From the NCBI GenBank assembly GCA_910591455.2, contig OU342809.1, positions 19,757,427 through 19,821,426 on the forward strand: a stretch of DNA of 64,000 bases, given 5' to 3'. The stretch is from Pholis gunnellus. Taxonomy: Eukaryota; Chordata; Actinopteri; Perciformes; Pholidae. The translations under genes were made by a program, and so were the position numbers. How positions within the stretch are numbered: the stretch's first letter is position 1; each line of letters starts with the position of its first letter. This document shows, piece after piece, positions 36,801-48,500 of the stretch. The notes beneath the pieces were generated by a model. It did no database searches, was not told the DNA's origin, and saw only the letters and a program-made list of their open reading frames with translations.

Positions 36801-37046
36801 GTAGCTCACTGCGTGTGTATGAAAAGAAAATAGCAATGTTGATGAAATAATTCAAGTAAACCTCATGTAAGTCCAACACTAAACAGAAAAGCTGCCCTTG
36901 TTGGTCCATGTTCTGGTTAAGCGCTCTGCTGCTACAGCCTCTTGCTGGGGGGAAGCGCTGACCTGTGAGCAGGATCGGTTTGATCCAAGACGGTTGCCTT
37001 CTGCTGGGAGTCTGTGAGGGTGAGGGAAGGCCTCCGGTCGTGACGT
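24826..37046 (-). CDS. dyrk4: Dual-specificity tyrosine-regulated kinase 4 (main coding exons)
   Basis: Exons on the minus strand: 37046-36963, 35510-35358, 35132-34982, 34744-34581, 28524-28388, 27731-27591, 26752-26614, 26360-26279, 26158-25986, 25876-25816, 25640-25511, 25393-25257, 25103-24826, all in compatible phase. The DYRK homology box (EEIMDYAEIWFLGL, YDDEHGSY) precedes the kinase. The kinase shows the glycine loop GKGSFGQV, the ATP lysine in VAIKMIR, HCDLKPEN at the catalytic loop, DFGSSC, and YTYIQSRFYRSPEV, whose second activation-loop tyrosine is autophosphorylated in DYRKs. The C-terminus CLPPII matches the end of human DYRK4 (VLPPIV). The exon at 36963-37046 is 84 nt, fits by phase and splice sites, and is the weakest. 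A retroelement of about 5 kb occupies the intron between 28525 and 34580. With the two upstream exons at 50.8-51.5 kb the total is 643 codons. Confidence 0.93.
29524..30719 (+). repeat. 5' LTR
   Basis: Direct repeat of 32753-33648. It contains a TATAAAA box at 30436-30442 and AATAAA at 30656-30661, giving a U3-R-U5 order with R beginning around 30460-30470. It carries 303 bp (30333-30635) that the 3' copy lacks. Otherwise the copies differ by a few scattered bases and a G-run length change near 30228, so the insertion is fairly young. Confidence 0.8.
30436..30442 (+). promoter_or_regulatory. TATA box of the 5' LTR
   Basis: TATAAAA after GAGAG, about 215 bp upstream of the AATAAA of the same LTR. 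The 3' LTR lacks this block. Confidence 0.6.
30737..31027 (+). promoter_or_regulatory. Leader with three covarying stem-loop modules
   Basis: Three successive segments can each close a long stem. Module 1: CTGAGAGAAC (30737-30746) with GTTCTCTTAG (30780-30789). Module 2: TTGAGAGAAA (30839-30848) with TTTCTCTCAG (30880-30889). Module 3: CTGAAATAAA (30934-30943) with TTTATTTCAG (31018-31027). Stem sequences change between modules while pairing is kept, with one G-U pair each in modules 1 and 2. Inside each stem the 5' side has AGGCC and the 3' side has GGGATCTGAT or GGGATCAGAT. Module 3 also holds an inner hairpin (GGTTGC, GCAACC; 30966-30988). Another short stem, CTGCA with TGCAG, follows at 31055-31075. 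This looks like a duplicated structured RNA in the untranslated leader, perhaps for packaging, dimerisation or translation. The role is inference. Confidence 0.65.
31090..32118 (+). CDS. Retroelement ORF1 with PSAP/PPPY late motifs (Gag-like role suspected)
   Basis: An intact 342-codon frame starting at ATGG just after AATAAA-like leader sequence. Residues 1-150 are polar, proline-rich and probably disordered. At about residues 55-61 the sequence DPSAPPPYDP contains PSAP and PPPY, the ESCRT (TSG101) and NEDD4-type late motifs, overlapping by one residue (the second P). Such motifs are typical of retroviral Gag and viral matrix proteins. Residues 175-342 form a compact, tryptophan-rich part (LGWGT, NWMWLAYAAMG, TWDWTIRGVV, GTSVLVGFLP, HWARVAC, EFVIWDYRVNRRLWRLG) that looks like a beta-rich folded domain. 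I see no zinc knuckle, major homology region or protease. No stop or frameshift is seen. Base composition is richer in G+C than the AT-rich flanks. I do not recognise the folded domain. Confidence 0.75.
   Translation: MEDDRQTEFSSEASEEVHPRNQTPYSANPERLNPDPHDYTDPISYCRDMVRLRDPSAPPPYDPEQATLISVLQDQEETGTTAPTPRRNVTQTEISRLTNNVGRLTLVQGRVQDLDLTDHPCVMINPAPPPSDLGEPSPAPAVLPNVVGSAPPGSTVKVGEDANSLNKQVPEGTRDYVWPPERVDMRELEGQRERHDRYSYGNQTSLGWGTQLKFFMVREGDPIRSVTDWMIGLSCNWMWLAYAAMGPNRYPHTETWDWTIRGVVRAPWMLGTSVLVGFLPHTRVPVRLGLARCAVWRYVHPVGHWARVACIDYNEECVEEFVIWDYRVNRRLWRLGHEILTY
32119..32607 (+). other. Retroelement region between the two ORFs
   Basis: Holds an A-rich stretch (32251-32286), a T-rich stretch and a hydrophobic 82-codon frame (32334-32582) of doubtful meaning. 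At 32568-32576 the purine tract GAGAGAGGG is followed by TGTTAGAAGAATTAG, a near copy of the polypurine tract plus LTR start at 32744-32767. Confidence 0.5.
32608..32847 (+). CDS. Small retroelement ORF overlapping the 3' LTR
   Basis: 79 codons starting MMTMVDLGINYL and ending PCGAKDTIQAA. The last third (from about 32753) is LTR sequence, so the 5' LTR holds the same tail, with one visible change (GLQG for GLPG). The composition is protein-like. Accessory genes that overlap the 3' LTR are known in spumaviruses (bel/tas) and in mouse mammary tumour virus. No similarity to these is claimed. It could also be the remnant of a longer upstream gene. Confidence 0.4.
   Translation: MMTMVDLGINYLTVIGSAERFGSVEESVGRLFVAYGLPVEATHNSQERVLEELEYLRDWSCFFPGLPGPCGAKDTIQAA
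32744..32752 (+). other. Polypurine tract at the 3' LTR boundary
   Basis: AAGAGAGGG directly precedes TGTTGG, the first bases shared by both LTR copies. This agreement of purine tract, TG start and repeat edge fixes the LTR start. Confidence 0.7.
32753..33648 (+). repeat. 3' LTR with internal 303-bp deletion
   Basis: Matches 29524-30719 but lacks the segment equivalent to 30333-30635, joining GTGTGAG directly to GAAACTTG. The lost part contains the TATA box and probably most of R. AATAAA remains (33585-33590). Similarity continues for six more bases (GCCTCC) past the CA end. Confidence 0.8.
33649..34480 (+). other. Leader-like sequence after the 3' LTR, to the end of the insert
   Basis: Not like the leader after the 5' LTR. 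It has a strong donor-like CAGGTAAGC (33695-33703) after a GGGGAC-rich start, then AT-rich sequence, then a very GC-rich CpG block (34145-34350). It ends in A/T-rich sequence shortly before the dyrk4 exon at 34581-34744. It may be the leader of a related, longer element whose remainder was lost, or simply intron sequence. The right boundary of the insert is not defined. Confidence 0.4.
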
Positions 37047-37883
37047 CTGTGGGAGGAATGAGAGCAATTCATTAAAAACCACATCAACTTTATTTTTTCT
37101 TCTTGCAATGATTTTCATACAGCACAATTAACAGCATCATCTCTGAAGTCAGATTTAGGATTTCTTTTAAGCCAAGAGGCAACCTAAAGCAGTCGTGAAT
37201 AACATTGAATAATAATAAGTCATTGCTTCTTGTGTTCATGCTGCCTGGATTCTCCAGACTCCTCAGAAACACACAGCCTGTGGGCAGCACAGCGAGACGA
37301 GCAGAAATAATGTACTATGATCCTAAAATAGATTACTTCTGCAAAAACCCGGCAACCATGACCCTCTCGCTATCCAGTGTTCTCTGTATACCCGCTGGTT
37401 TGCGCAGGTCTGTGAACATGTGTGTGCATGTCCATGTGTCTGGCTGTGGGTGTACACGTGCCACCAGGCCTGTGCACACTACAGATCCCCTTTCCTAAAT
37501 GTATTAAAAGGAAGCGATAAATAAAGTAATAACACAACAGTTCTGGATATACTAAAGTAGCATACGCATTTGGAATGACTCTCTCTGACATCAAGGCAGC
37601 TTGCGCGTGCCTTATTGATGTGAGCGTGCAGCTGCGTTGGGCGACACCATATGGGTGAAGTAAAGCTTAGCCCCGTATGGGGATACGTGCTAAACTCACT
37701 CTGCCAGCCTGCATTGTGGGAGGGAGGTGGTCCGCAGGTGCTGGATAGGAAACGGCTTCCCAATCATAATCTTACACCTACTCAACTTTTTTCATATTGA
37801 ATGACTCATTTCCAAGAAACTTATAAACAAATCTCTGGCAAACACAGGATTTAAAGTGGGGCTTATGTGTGATTCTTTGTTTT

Positions 37884-37971
37884 AGAGCTGTTGATTAAGT
37901 CAACTAATCGATTAGTCGACAAAATCGTTAGTGTATGTCGACTAAGAATTTCTGTGGTCGAGAACGGCCCT
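37884..37971. mobile_element. Short hAT-like MITE
   Basis: Starts AGAGCTGTTGATT and ends ACGGCCCT, an imperfect terminal inverted repeat close to the AGGGCTG...CAGCCCT ends of many fish MITEs. The inside holds the common ACTAATCGATTAGTCGAC palindrome. About 88 bp, probably internally shortened. Confidence 0.55.
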
Positions 37972-39249
37972 AATATACACAAAGAAAGGTTTGATACAAC
38001 AGTGTAGTCATGTTACAGGAGCACAGTGAGTGACAGCAGGAGCCATGTAGGTCACTGTGGCAGGTTGGCTTCTAAAACACTGCCTGTTAATGTCTGCTGT
38101 AAGCCTGGCTAATGAGCACTTAGCCAGTGGAAACCCAGTGGCATCATAACATATGCCCACACATATTTCTGTATTGCTCACCTCTGTCCTTAGAACCTGA
38201 AATAATGAGATTTTCTTAAGAGCCAGAACACCAATATATAGAAATATCATTGTCTGTGCCTAAAATTCATGTTCGCACAAGAAAGCGATTGGATACAGTT
38301 TAATTACATGATACAGTAAATCCATCTTTTCCTGAGCTATAAATACAGTCCATTTATAAATATAAATATAAATAAAGTTACATGAATAGATAGATGGATG
38401 GAGGCGAAGACACAGAAACAGATGCCAGGAGCAATGCCGACTCTGCTCTGTGTGACTCGGGGGTCTTAACTGGAGCTAGGATCATATCAGTGTGCGGGCA
38501 GCTTTGGGTCCTCAAGGGTCAGTTGGTCAGAGGGTCAGCAAAGCAATAAAACCAGGAGTAACATCAACAAGCTGTGAAACTGTGCCCACTCACACTATCA
38601 GCTGTCAGACAGCATGTCTTTTTTCAATGTACTGTATAATCACACTGCCCTGTTATTTTTATTGCACACAACAGGCTGTTTCCTGTTGGCATCAAATGTG
38701 ACCACAAAATTAAGACTAGGCTTTAGGATTATTAGTTTGTCAATGCAAACATTCCATAATATCTAACTTTTGTTACAAAAAACAATAAAAACGCTGAAAT
38801 TCCCAAATTGGCAAGGTTTAAATTTGCAACAGTTTCCATGTAAGGTGTGTAAAATACACCAGAACGCATATAGAATTCTGTCAGCACCACAAACACTGAA
38901 ATAGAAATGGATCAGATTTTTCATCACAACTTGGCACGTGGTCTGGAGAAAGGGGGCAGAATACAGCATAAGTAATCAAGTGGGATATTTTGTAGAGGAG
39001 AAATGCAAATAATTCCAAATTGAGAATCACTTCACATTCTTGGCATGTATCGATAAAGGCAATTAGAGAAGTGAATGGTTGACTTTTATTTTAGTTCATC
39101 ATTGTAAAAGGACACCTGCGGAGGGTTTCTCCCAAAATGGAATTAGCCTGGAGCGAAGCCCTGTATCTGGGCAAAATCAATTCTTATTCCATGGAAAAGC
39201 AAAAATAGGAAATCTGTAAGTTAACTTTGAGGAATGCTAAAGTGATATC

Positions 39250-39420
39250 ATAAGGATAAGGATAAGGATGTTTATTGTCATTGTAAAAAAACATACAACG
39301 AAATTAAGTTGGCGACTCATCAGTCAGTACAGCAGCAACAGTTAAAAAGTGTATAAAAACATTAAGACAAGACGATTTAAGCAAGACATTAAATAAACAT
39401 ATAAAAGATAAAACACAGGC
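39250..39420 (-). repeat. LINE 3' tail fragment
   Basis: GGATGTTTATTGTCATTGTA followed by CATACAACGAAATTAAG is, on the minus strand, a common fish LINE 3' end (TACAATGACAATAAACATCC). Only the tail is present. Confidence 0.45.
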
Positions 39421-39686
39421 ATCAATGTCTTCAAAGTGAAAAAGGTGCTAAAGTGTCGTATTATTGTCATGGGAGATAAAGTATGGTTATAACAACATAA
39501 AAACGTTCACTGTCACCAGCCATGACATTTTGTTTTATAATGGCATGGCTGCTGATCATTTGGCCATACATTGCTTTCAAATCTACCACAATATGAACCA
39601 GAGTACCACAGTCACGCTATAAAATAAACACAGGAAACTACTATTTACCAGCCATCCAAGTCGCTAAAAAAAAATGCCTCACCTTG

Positions 39687-40112
39687 TTATTTATTTCTGG
39701 CAACATGCTGTGTGCTATCGGTGTCAGTCTTTACAGCGGCTTGACAATCCAAACACGGAAGAGAGTTTATAAAATCCAACAAAGAGTCATAGCATCCAAC
39801 TCTGTCAGTCCAAGACGCACTTTCCACAACTTCGTGAGGAGGACTGAATAAACACTGACGAGTACAATCCTGATGACTGATCGATATCCACCGACCCAAA
39901 CCTGCCGTACTCCTGGTTTTACGCGCACGGGGCAAGTGCGCTGTCGTCAGAGAGGCGATTAGCGAGCGAGACAAGCTGTCGAGGGTCTCTGCGTCTTGGC
40001 GCGTTCTGCTAACACACCGACAGAGCCACCTGTTCAGGTTACCGCCGCTGACAGCTGGGGATCTCTTGATATAGATGTGGGGTTTTTTTCTTCCGTGTTC
40101 GCTCTCGTCCAC
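39687..40112 (-). other. CpG-rich open frame, possible alternative first exon
   Basis: A 141-codon minus-strand frame in a locally CpG-rich stretch, preceded by more CpG sites (40130-40190) and followed by a good donor (AACAAG then GTGAGG, ending near 39680). The predicted peptide has no known motif, and its stop falls just before the donor, so this would be a non-coding first exon rather than coding sequence. It lies in the long dyrk4 5' intron, so an alternative dyrk4 promoter is the natural guess. Confidence 0.25.
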
Positions 40113-41589
40113 CTACACCATGCGGTGTGACTGATGCGCTCTCCGACACCGACGCTTTACAGCGAGGGTTCACACCGACGCAAGCACGTCGTGGCCACAC
40201 TTATTATACAGTAACTGTTATGTAGGTCTGCTCGCTGGCAGTACTGTTAACAAATAATATCATATCACGGGATAATTTGTATTAGTTGTATAAAAGCTTT
40301 TGAATAACAGGCTCCCTGTCTCTTAGCTCCATCAGATATGTTTAGTCAACTACTGTGTCGCTGAGGACAATAATGATGAAATTGAATTCCCTATTTTGAT
40401 TTATATTAAATGCAAAAACAGCCAGTGAGATGGCAGCTTCCCTTGTCAAATTTCAGGTCCGGGGGCTAGCAAATCAATTCTCAACCTGCAGGAAGCTTTC
40501 ATTTAACCAGGATGGTCTCCTGAGATCGAAATCTGTTTTCATAATTGGTCCAGGAGCTAACACATAGTAAACATGCACCAAAAGAAGAGTGATGAAAAAA
40601 GGGCATTGGACGTCTTATTTGAAACTGACCACTATATTTTCTCCAGTCATTCAACAGAGTTGATGGACGGCCAAGGGATTCCGAATTTTTCTCAGAGGTA
40701 AGACTTGTAACAAGAGAACAGACACTACAGTTTTGTGTTGCTGTCATGATGCATATGTAAGAAGATAATTGTTTTCCAATGACGAATCCCCACTGGAAGG
40801 AACAAGTCAATTGCTCCATGCGACAAGGAGCCCAGAACAAGTAAGCTACAGGAGATAAATATGATTAGATGGCAGCTGTTATACAACAGCAGTGGCCACT
40901 TCAGTAATCAGCCTCAGCACAGGATGAGCAGCCATCGAGGAAGCTGCACTTGCCCTCCTTATTCCACTCTCCTAATCAATTCCAATATTCCATAATGTTC
41001 TGTTGCGTTTAATAAGTTTATATCTACAATAAAACACACAAGTTAAATCACTGGAGCTAGAGCAGACGTATGTAAGGTGCTGCTAACAAGCATGCAACAA
41101 CTGGCACATGATTGCAGGACTGCTGTGATCGGCCCCTGCTGGTGGAGGGGCCCTTGAGGAGAAACAGAGGGACGACAAGAGGGGGCCAGGGGCCACTCCC
41201 AGAGGTTGGAGGCTCCTTTAAATCTGGCCTGATTAATAATGATAAGGGCTGCAGCAAGAGGCCTTCATCTTATACAACCACAACAGAACAGACTGGAGGC
41301 TATGTGCTGTAGCAGTACAATGTGCATCTAATTGCATCTCTACACTGCAGGACAAGCATTATAGTGAATAGGATGTATTCAATTATTATAGAAACAGAAA
41401 TATTTAGTTTAATGTAAAGATTTTCAGTTTATATGTAGTATTAACTGGGGTGACATTCCCCAACGGTGTTTGGGTCTCTGGAAAGGGGGATCCAAAAACA
41501 CATCTGCAATTGCCGCTTATTGCCATGACTGCCGTCGAAAAGAATCAAACGGAGATCCTCGAGATGTAAATTTAAAGAATAGTGTGACA

Positions 41590-41712
41590 TTTGACATTGA
41601 AGCCGGAGAAAACACGGGGAAACATGCAAACTCCAGACAGAAGAGCCTGCCAGCAGGTTCGAACCGTGAGGCGACATTGCTAACCACACCACTGTGCCAC
41701 AATATGACATAA
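41590..41712 (-). mobile_element. tRNA-derived SINE-like repeat
   Basis: On the minus strand: GGCACAGTGGTGTGGTTAGC (A-box side), GTCGCCTCACGGTTCGAACC (B box GGTTCGAACC), then GGAGTTTGCATGTTTCCCCG and TTTTCTCCGGC. This order is the well-known head and body of fish tRNA-type SINEs. Confidence 0.7.
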
Positions 41713-41809
41713 ACAACAGTTTGAAAAAATATAATCATTGACATGCAAATGAATCGCATACCATTTAACGCCATCTGATAATCAGCAAACTCTACCATCT
41801 TCACGTAAC

Positions 41810-42505
41810 ACTCTCCTCATCCGTTGGATACCCAACTGACAGGCAGTCAGGGTGGGCACCACTATGTCCCCCATCTTCACCGTCAATACTGGAACCCCCT
41901 AAGGCTGTGCTCTGAGTCACTTTCTATACAAACTCTACATCAGTGACTGTCTCAGCCCCTCCCACAAAACAACATACTTTACATGTTCTGCTGACACAGC
42001 CACACTCGCCCTCCTCACAGACAGAGACTTAACCACATCCTGCCAACAATCTGTTGCCCTCCTTATCCAGTGGTGTACTGACAGTCAGCTCAACCTCAAC
42101 GTCACCAAGGCGAAGGAGTTCCTCTTTGACACCCGCATGAACATCACCACCCCTCATTGCCCAACTTCTATCAACGGCCACAGTGTAGAGCTCGGCATCA
42201 ACCTGGACAATAAAATGGGCTTTGATCCTCACACCAGAGACATCCATAAATGCTGCCGGCAAAGACTCTCTGCCACTCACAAACTCAGGGTCCTCTCAGT
42301 CAAACCAAGCTTCACCCTACTCGTCCCTGGCTGAAGATATGGACGGCTACTCAGCCATCACTGCCTTAAAAAGCCCGGGCACACTGTAATAGACTTGTGT
42401 TGTGTTGTTGTTCTTGCTGGTTTAAACCCTGTTTCTGAGTGTTTGATTGTGTACAGAATGTGAGAGCAAATGTCCTCTACTGAGGTCAATAAAGAATGAA
42501 TCTGA
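41810..42505 (+). mobile_element. Decayed CR1/L2/Rex-type LINE reverse transcriptase fragment
   Basis: Across frame changes the plus strand reads GTPQGC-like sequence (TGGAACCCCCTAAGGCTGTG), LSPLLF-type sequence, then a site where the catalytic FADDT motif should stand but reads SADT. QWCTDSQLNLNVTKAKE, INGHSVELGINLDN and the 3' terminus AATAAAGAATGAATCTGAA follow. This is the palm-to-C-terminus part of a non-LTR RT. It is inactive: multiple frame changes and one catalytic Asp lost. Confidence 0.75.
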
Positions 42506-45500
42506 AGTCGTGCTCTGGCTTTGCACTGTGGTACAGTATCTTCAGTATGTAGCAGAGATCAAATAGCACATCAGCAAACTGCTGGCAAGTCAGCCACCAT
42601 AAACCTTGCTGCAGTTCACCTGGGAGATTCACATGACAACGCATTGGTGAGCAAAACAATGCAGATACGGTATATCTCACCATGGCAACCAAAAATAGAC
42701 GAAACATGAAGGACTGTGATGCCAAGTGAGCAATTCTGAAAATAGAGACTGAACAGGAAATAAAAAAACAAAGGAGTGAGAAAGAAAGAGTGTGAGCGTG
42801 GGCATTTAGATAAGATTTGGGTGGATGGAAAAAATAGGTGTCTTGCCTCTGTTGCCTCCAAACATACCTCAGGTTGGACCCTCCTATTCCTGCTCCAGCA
42901 GCAGCCCTGGAAGCGGCTAAAACCACAGCAAGCAGGCGAGGTCCCGTCTTCCCACATAGCACATCTCCCCCATGCTGCCACAAACACACCTCAGCCAGAC
43001 ACCATTTCCATCTAGAAGGTGTGTGTGTGGGGGGGGGGGGAATCACTCTGCAGGTCAGAGATCAGATAGACGCACTCAGAAGCAAAATGAAGGATGGTGA
43101 TGATGATGATGCCAGGCCTGCATTTCCTCCTGCTTGTAGTCTAGAAACTGTAAATTGTTGGTGTTGCTCCTCGTCTCTATTTGACAAAATCAAGAACAGA
43201 GCTTTGACGCTACTAAGTTCAGTTCCGCTGTTTTTCCATCGTCGGCTTGATATGACTGAAGTCTTAACGCAGAACTTCCGGTGGTCCCCCTACACTCCGG
43301 ACTCTGCATCATATATTCATATAAGATTTCATTCCGGTTGTTTAAGACCTCGGTGCCCTTTCCTTTTCTTCGTCGTCCGGTTCATCCAAACTATATTTCT
43401 TTGTTCCGGGATACAGACAGAGTAGAGAGGCAGGCTGAAGACAGCGAGTGAGAGGAGGCTGTTGCTTTGTGCTGTTGCTATAGTCGGTGAGGGAGTGCTC
43501 GCTGTCTTTGCCGCTGCCAGTGACGTATGGATGGGACTCAACAAGGGACCCATCCTGAGCCGGAGACACAGCAGCAGGGGCCTGGCACTTAGCTTCCTGT
43601 AAAGGAGGCCTGTGGAAGTGCAGGTCCAGAGAGGGAGGGGGTTACGGTAGATACAGAAACCCCATCAGCCTCCCTGATGGCCCTCTTCATGGGGCTGGGG
43701 AAGTCAGACAGGGAGGATGTGCAGCTCTAATGGGCCTCCCATGTGACGTCCGCAACTTTCCTCTGCCTTCTCACTTGCCACTGTATCTTGGAGACAACGC
43801 CAGAGGGGCTGTCAACCCCCTACCGTTCTCCACGTGCTTTGCTGCTGCCACAAATCCCTGCGGGATGCCACATTCTGGCTGACAACTAGTGCGTATGTGA
43901 AAGCTTATCCCACCGCACCCATGGCTGCCTCTGGCCTCCTGCCTGCTGCACACAGTGGCAGGGAACTGCAGAGTCCACAGCAGGACAGGACACAGTGGCT
44001 GAGTAGCTTTATTCTGCATGGGGGAGGGACATAGTGTTGTAATTGCCTCCCTGTATCTTTTTATTCACTTTTGATGATTAAATTATTTACTGGACGAGAC
44101 TACAATGTGAGTAAGTGCCAGCTCTCTACCTCAAGTTACAGTGCAGCATTTCATTTTTAAGTGTTATCATTCCAAAGGACGTGTCCTTTTAGTGACCACA
44201 TTCTGCCCATCCAACAAAAACAAAATCCATTAATCACCTTGTTTTGGTGACAGGAAAAATGCTGCTATTTCTGTAGCATGACTCAGCAGACTACTGTATT
44301 TTATTACTGCCCTGTCAGCCATTCTTGAAGCTTATATGGCACAGAGTCGTAGCTGCCTGCTTTATCTCTTTTCTTTCTACACATCGTTTTAGTTTTTAAT
44401 CTAATTTTAATTTGCTCTAATCCCAGTGATAACAGTCATTTGACTGGCTGCTGGCTGTCCAGGGACACATTCTTCCCATGTGTTTGAACATTCAGGCCAG
44501 ATCTGGATAGAGTGAACAGCAGATGGTTGGACAAGCAGGCCGGATGAGACTCAGTCAAAGCAGGGCCAAATGACCTTAGAGGACCATAACCCGGTGCCTT
44601 ACATACTGTGAGGCCCTGGCTAATTGCTGCTATGGTGCCAGACGAGGCAAACTGACAGTTGGCACAGAAGAGTGTGGGTAGCTTGACCTGCATGGCTAGC
44701 AGGTGGACATCTGCAGTTTCAGAACGGGGAGCAGGCTTCTCAGCAACATATGGGTTCCCAGATTGACACGAGTGCATAGACATAGACACACTCACAGACA
44801 TACGGACAATTATAGGCTCAACTGTGGTTTACGTAGGACATGATAATGGATCTTGGCAACAGTTAATTGGTGCAGATTAACAAAGTGTTTTCAGGTGATG
44901 TTCCCTGAGTCTTTCATCCAGCTATCTATGAATGGAAATTCAGTGGACCAAGACTTAAAGGACACTGCTCTTTAACCCTCCGAGCAACCACGGAAATCAC
45001 GGCAGACATTACTGTATTTAAGAGGCTGTAGCGGGCTTAGTCTTGAAGCGTTCATATTTTCAAACTAGACAACCTAATGAATCCATTGGTACCAGCCATG
45101 TCATGCTAGCTTGAAGTGAAAGATGAATAAGGCTCCAGAATTAGGCAACATTTTCAAGGGGTCCCTTGACCTCTCAGCTGAAGATATCTGAATGAAAATG
45201 GGATCTATGCTACCTACAAATTTACCCCTTTACAGGCATACCGACTTTATGGTAAGCCCAAACTACAAAAAACAATAACAATAATTTGCCTATTCTAAAA
45301 ATGGTGTTTTGGACTTTGTCTGCATGCTGAGGTTCCTAAAGAGCCTTGGAATTGCATACATTGTGTATGACTGGAAACCTGCAACTCTTGTGGTTCCAAT
45401 GAGCCCAATTCTGTTCATGTGTGATGATGTTATTCCCCATATTAGCCATTTCATTGTAGTGAAACCATTTTTTGAAACTTGATGTCACTATATAAAATGA

Positions 45501-48500
45501 CCTGTTATCTCTGGGAGCTTGATAGAATTTTACAACCACAAACTACAGATCTAGGGCATTCAGAGTGTGTCTGACTTTAGTATGTATATTGAAAATGAAG
45601 GGGTTTCTGAGCAGTTTCAATACTTCTTCTTCTATGTTGCATATACTGTTGACCTGCTATCTCCCCCCAACAAATCCCCTGTGCCCCCCTAAAAAACAGA
45701 TCATATGACAGGCATGAGGAAAGGGCGACTGACTTCACCACAACTACTGTAACAATGGTATCTGATGAACAACCAGCACCAGCAGTCAGTGTTTTAAAAG
45801 AACATCCAATAAGCTGTTAGTAAAGTAATTACAATCAAGTCAAGTTCTGAATCTCTTGCCAGATTATCCTCATGCTCTATCAAAAGGAATCAGCAATGAG
45901 TGATTTTGTGTGTGTTTCTTTCTTCAAGTAAATCCATGCATGCATGTGTGTGTGTGTTTGTGTGATTGTAGTGGCTAAAACAATTAAGCGGGGCTCAGAC
46001 CAAGTGAAATCCCATTAACCATGTGGAGAGGCTCACATCACGTTGGGGAAGAGGGTGAGACAAAAATGCATCTTGGGTCCAGCAACAGTAACAATCAGCA
46101 AAGATTTGATGGTAGCAAAGCTCTGTCAAAGTCTAAATGGGCTACTGCAGCAGTCACATTATACGTTTGCTGCGTAGCTTCAGTCAGGAACATTCTGTAC
46201 TGATATAACATGTATATATATAGATATACATATGGCTCTTGAGTGTGACGTACATGCAGCTACTCTGTTTTTGAGCAGAGGGCGACGGCAAGTTGTGTTT
46301 TGATATTATATGCTGTGACTTCCTGGTAAACATGGTGGCTCACTACACCCCTTGACAGAACAAATCATTGAAAATGCAGAATGCAAACAATCAAAATGCC
46401 GTCATAAAATGATCACCTCTACGGTCATTTTGAGCCATTGCTACTCGCACCCAAGTAGTGCTGGACTATATAGGATGATATACAGTATAAATGAAATGAA
46501 TAACTTGGACAACAGATATTTGCAGATCAATAACATTATTATTCATTATCACAGTATAATTCTCGAGAACCATGTGTTGCCGGGGGCCCAAGGGAGCGCA
46601 GTCTGGAATTTGGTGCAATTTGGACACATTCAATATTATTAACTTTGAATAAAAAAGCGAATGCCTCTTTTTTTCAGCTGGATGCTGGATGTACTTACAT
46701 TACAACCGCACTCTTCTTCACTTCCCTGGACTCAACAAGCGATAAGCGGTTCTCTGCAAGCAGCGATAGCCGGTACCAAGAAATCGGCCCGCTCCGAACA
46801 TGCACTGCACTAGTTTCATTGAGATATTTATAGTTTGTTTGTTCTTCTTATTGAGGTCCTTTGCCTACAATGACATTGTTTCTGTCACATACACTGTCAT
46901 AGCCAACGTTCCCCATAATTTATAACCACTTTTGTGTATTTGAAGGTGCGATTGTGTGGGGTGGTTATTGGAGGTTGACCTACTACTTCAAATGTGTGTC
47001 AACTGTGCCAGCTGGTCGAGTCCACCTACAAACAGAGTACACATAATCCTCTTGTGCTTCATGATACATGAAACCTCCCTTCATGTTCCGTAATAAACTC
47101 AAACAGACATACAAGAGCGTCCTGTCTTTTCTTTGTCAGACAGAGACCCAGACTGTTACATTTTTTTCCAGAATTAGATCAAAAGCCACGTTCCATGGCC
47201 TTGTTTAGCAGGTAGTTGGGCCGTGGTGGTATTAAAAAACCCAATTCTCGAATGTGAGTCTGAAAAATGAATCCCTCACTTTTGAGGCTAATCTAAAATA
47301 CAGACAAACCTAATCCAGTGCTCCAACTCATCTAGTGCGGGATCACCAAAAACAAACCTTTTTCACACAGCCATACTGTATTTACAGTTCTATCCTCAAA
47401 TTAGTCAGTACAAAAACTATATTCCTATTGCCATCTCATCATCTCCCTTTAATATTAAATAAATCAATACTCACACAGATTAACAGGCAGAACGCTTCTT
47501 CAACTGCTCCGAATACAACCTACTTAAAACACCATCGTCGATACTTTTCAGTTCAACATAATCAGACTTTCTCTACAAATTGCTCAGTTATGGAAGCCTT
47601 ACCTCATTAATTATTCTTTCATCTAAGATCGGCTGCTTTCCATCCTTGGAATGAGACCCGACCCAGGGCCCCATGTCTGGCTCTGCTCGTGCCTCAGAAC
47701 CTGACTGTTATTTCAATAAGGCCGATCAGATTAAAACGTTGGCCCACTCGCCAGACAACTGAGGCAGGTGTGGCGCAAAACTTGGACAAGTGCATGTGTA
47801 TGTGAAATTTCTCAAGCCTGCTAGTTTACCTCCACAACCATAACATGTGTGTCAGAGGTTTCGGTGCTAAATATGCTTACAACACTCCAGGCTTTAGCCC
47901 CTATCATGTGCAGTGCGGGTGTTGACCTGGATGCCCCAGACTCTGCCCTGCCAGCTCTGAGAACCTGAGGATGGAGCAGTTGCACTCTTGCAGCCAGGCC
48001 TGTGTGAGTGATGATGGCCTGGAATCTCTTGGGCCGCACACCTCGTCCTCAAATGGCTCTGATGTTGCCCGCCTCCAGGCGACACAAGTCACCATATCAC
48101 ATTTTTCCTTTTTTAACTTTTCCCCCTGTCTTTTTTACGTTCTTCAAATCTTCTTGCCGTTGCTAAAACCGGTCAAGAAACGCAGAGTCACTGCCCGTAT
48201 CCCACCACTCTGAAACCGTTTGCCTGTCTCCTTGCTCTTACATGGGTGATGGGCGAAGGTGAGCTTTGACACCCAGGTAAGATGAGCGTTGTCCGCTCTT
48301 CTTTTGACCCCATAAGCACTGACTCTCCTGTCACCTTCAACAACAACAACCTCGCAAGGCGATCCGCTTTTGTCGGCACTTGGATACAAAAGACCCAGTG
48401 TCCGAGCTAGACTGACACAGACAATACACTGCCTTCAAACTGTAACAATTAGTGCAAATTGCAGGGATTATTCCGATGACATGTTTGGCCGATGTGGACA

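Noticed and set aside
42486..43425. Frames of 186 and 195 codons on opposite strands
   Set aside because: They overlap each other, show low-complexity and mixed composition, have no recognisable family and no convincing splice pattern.
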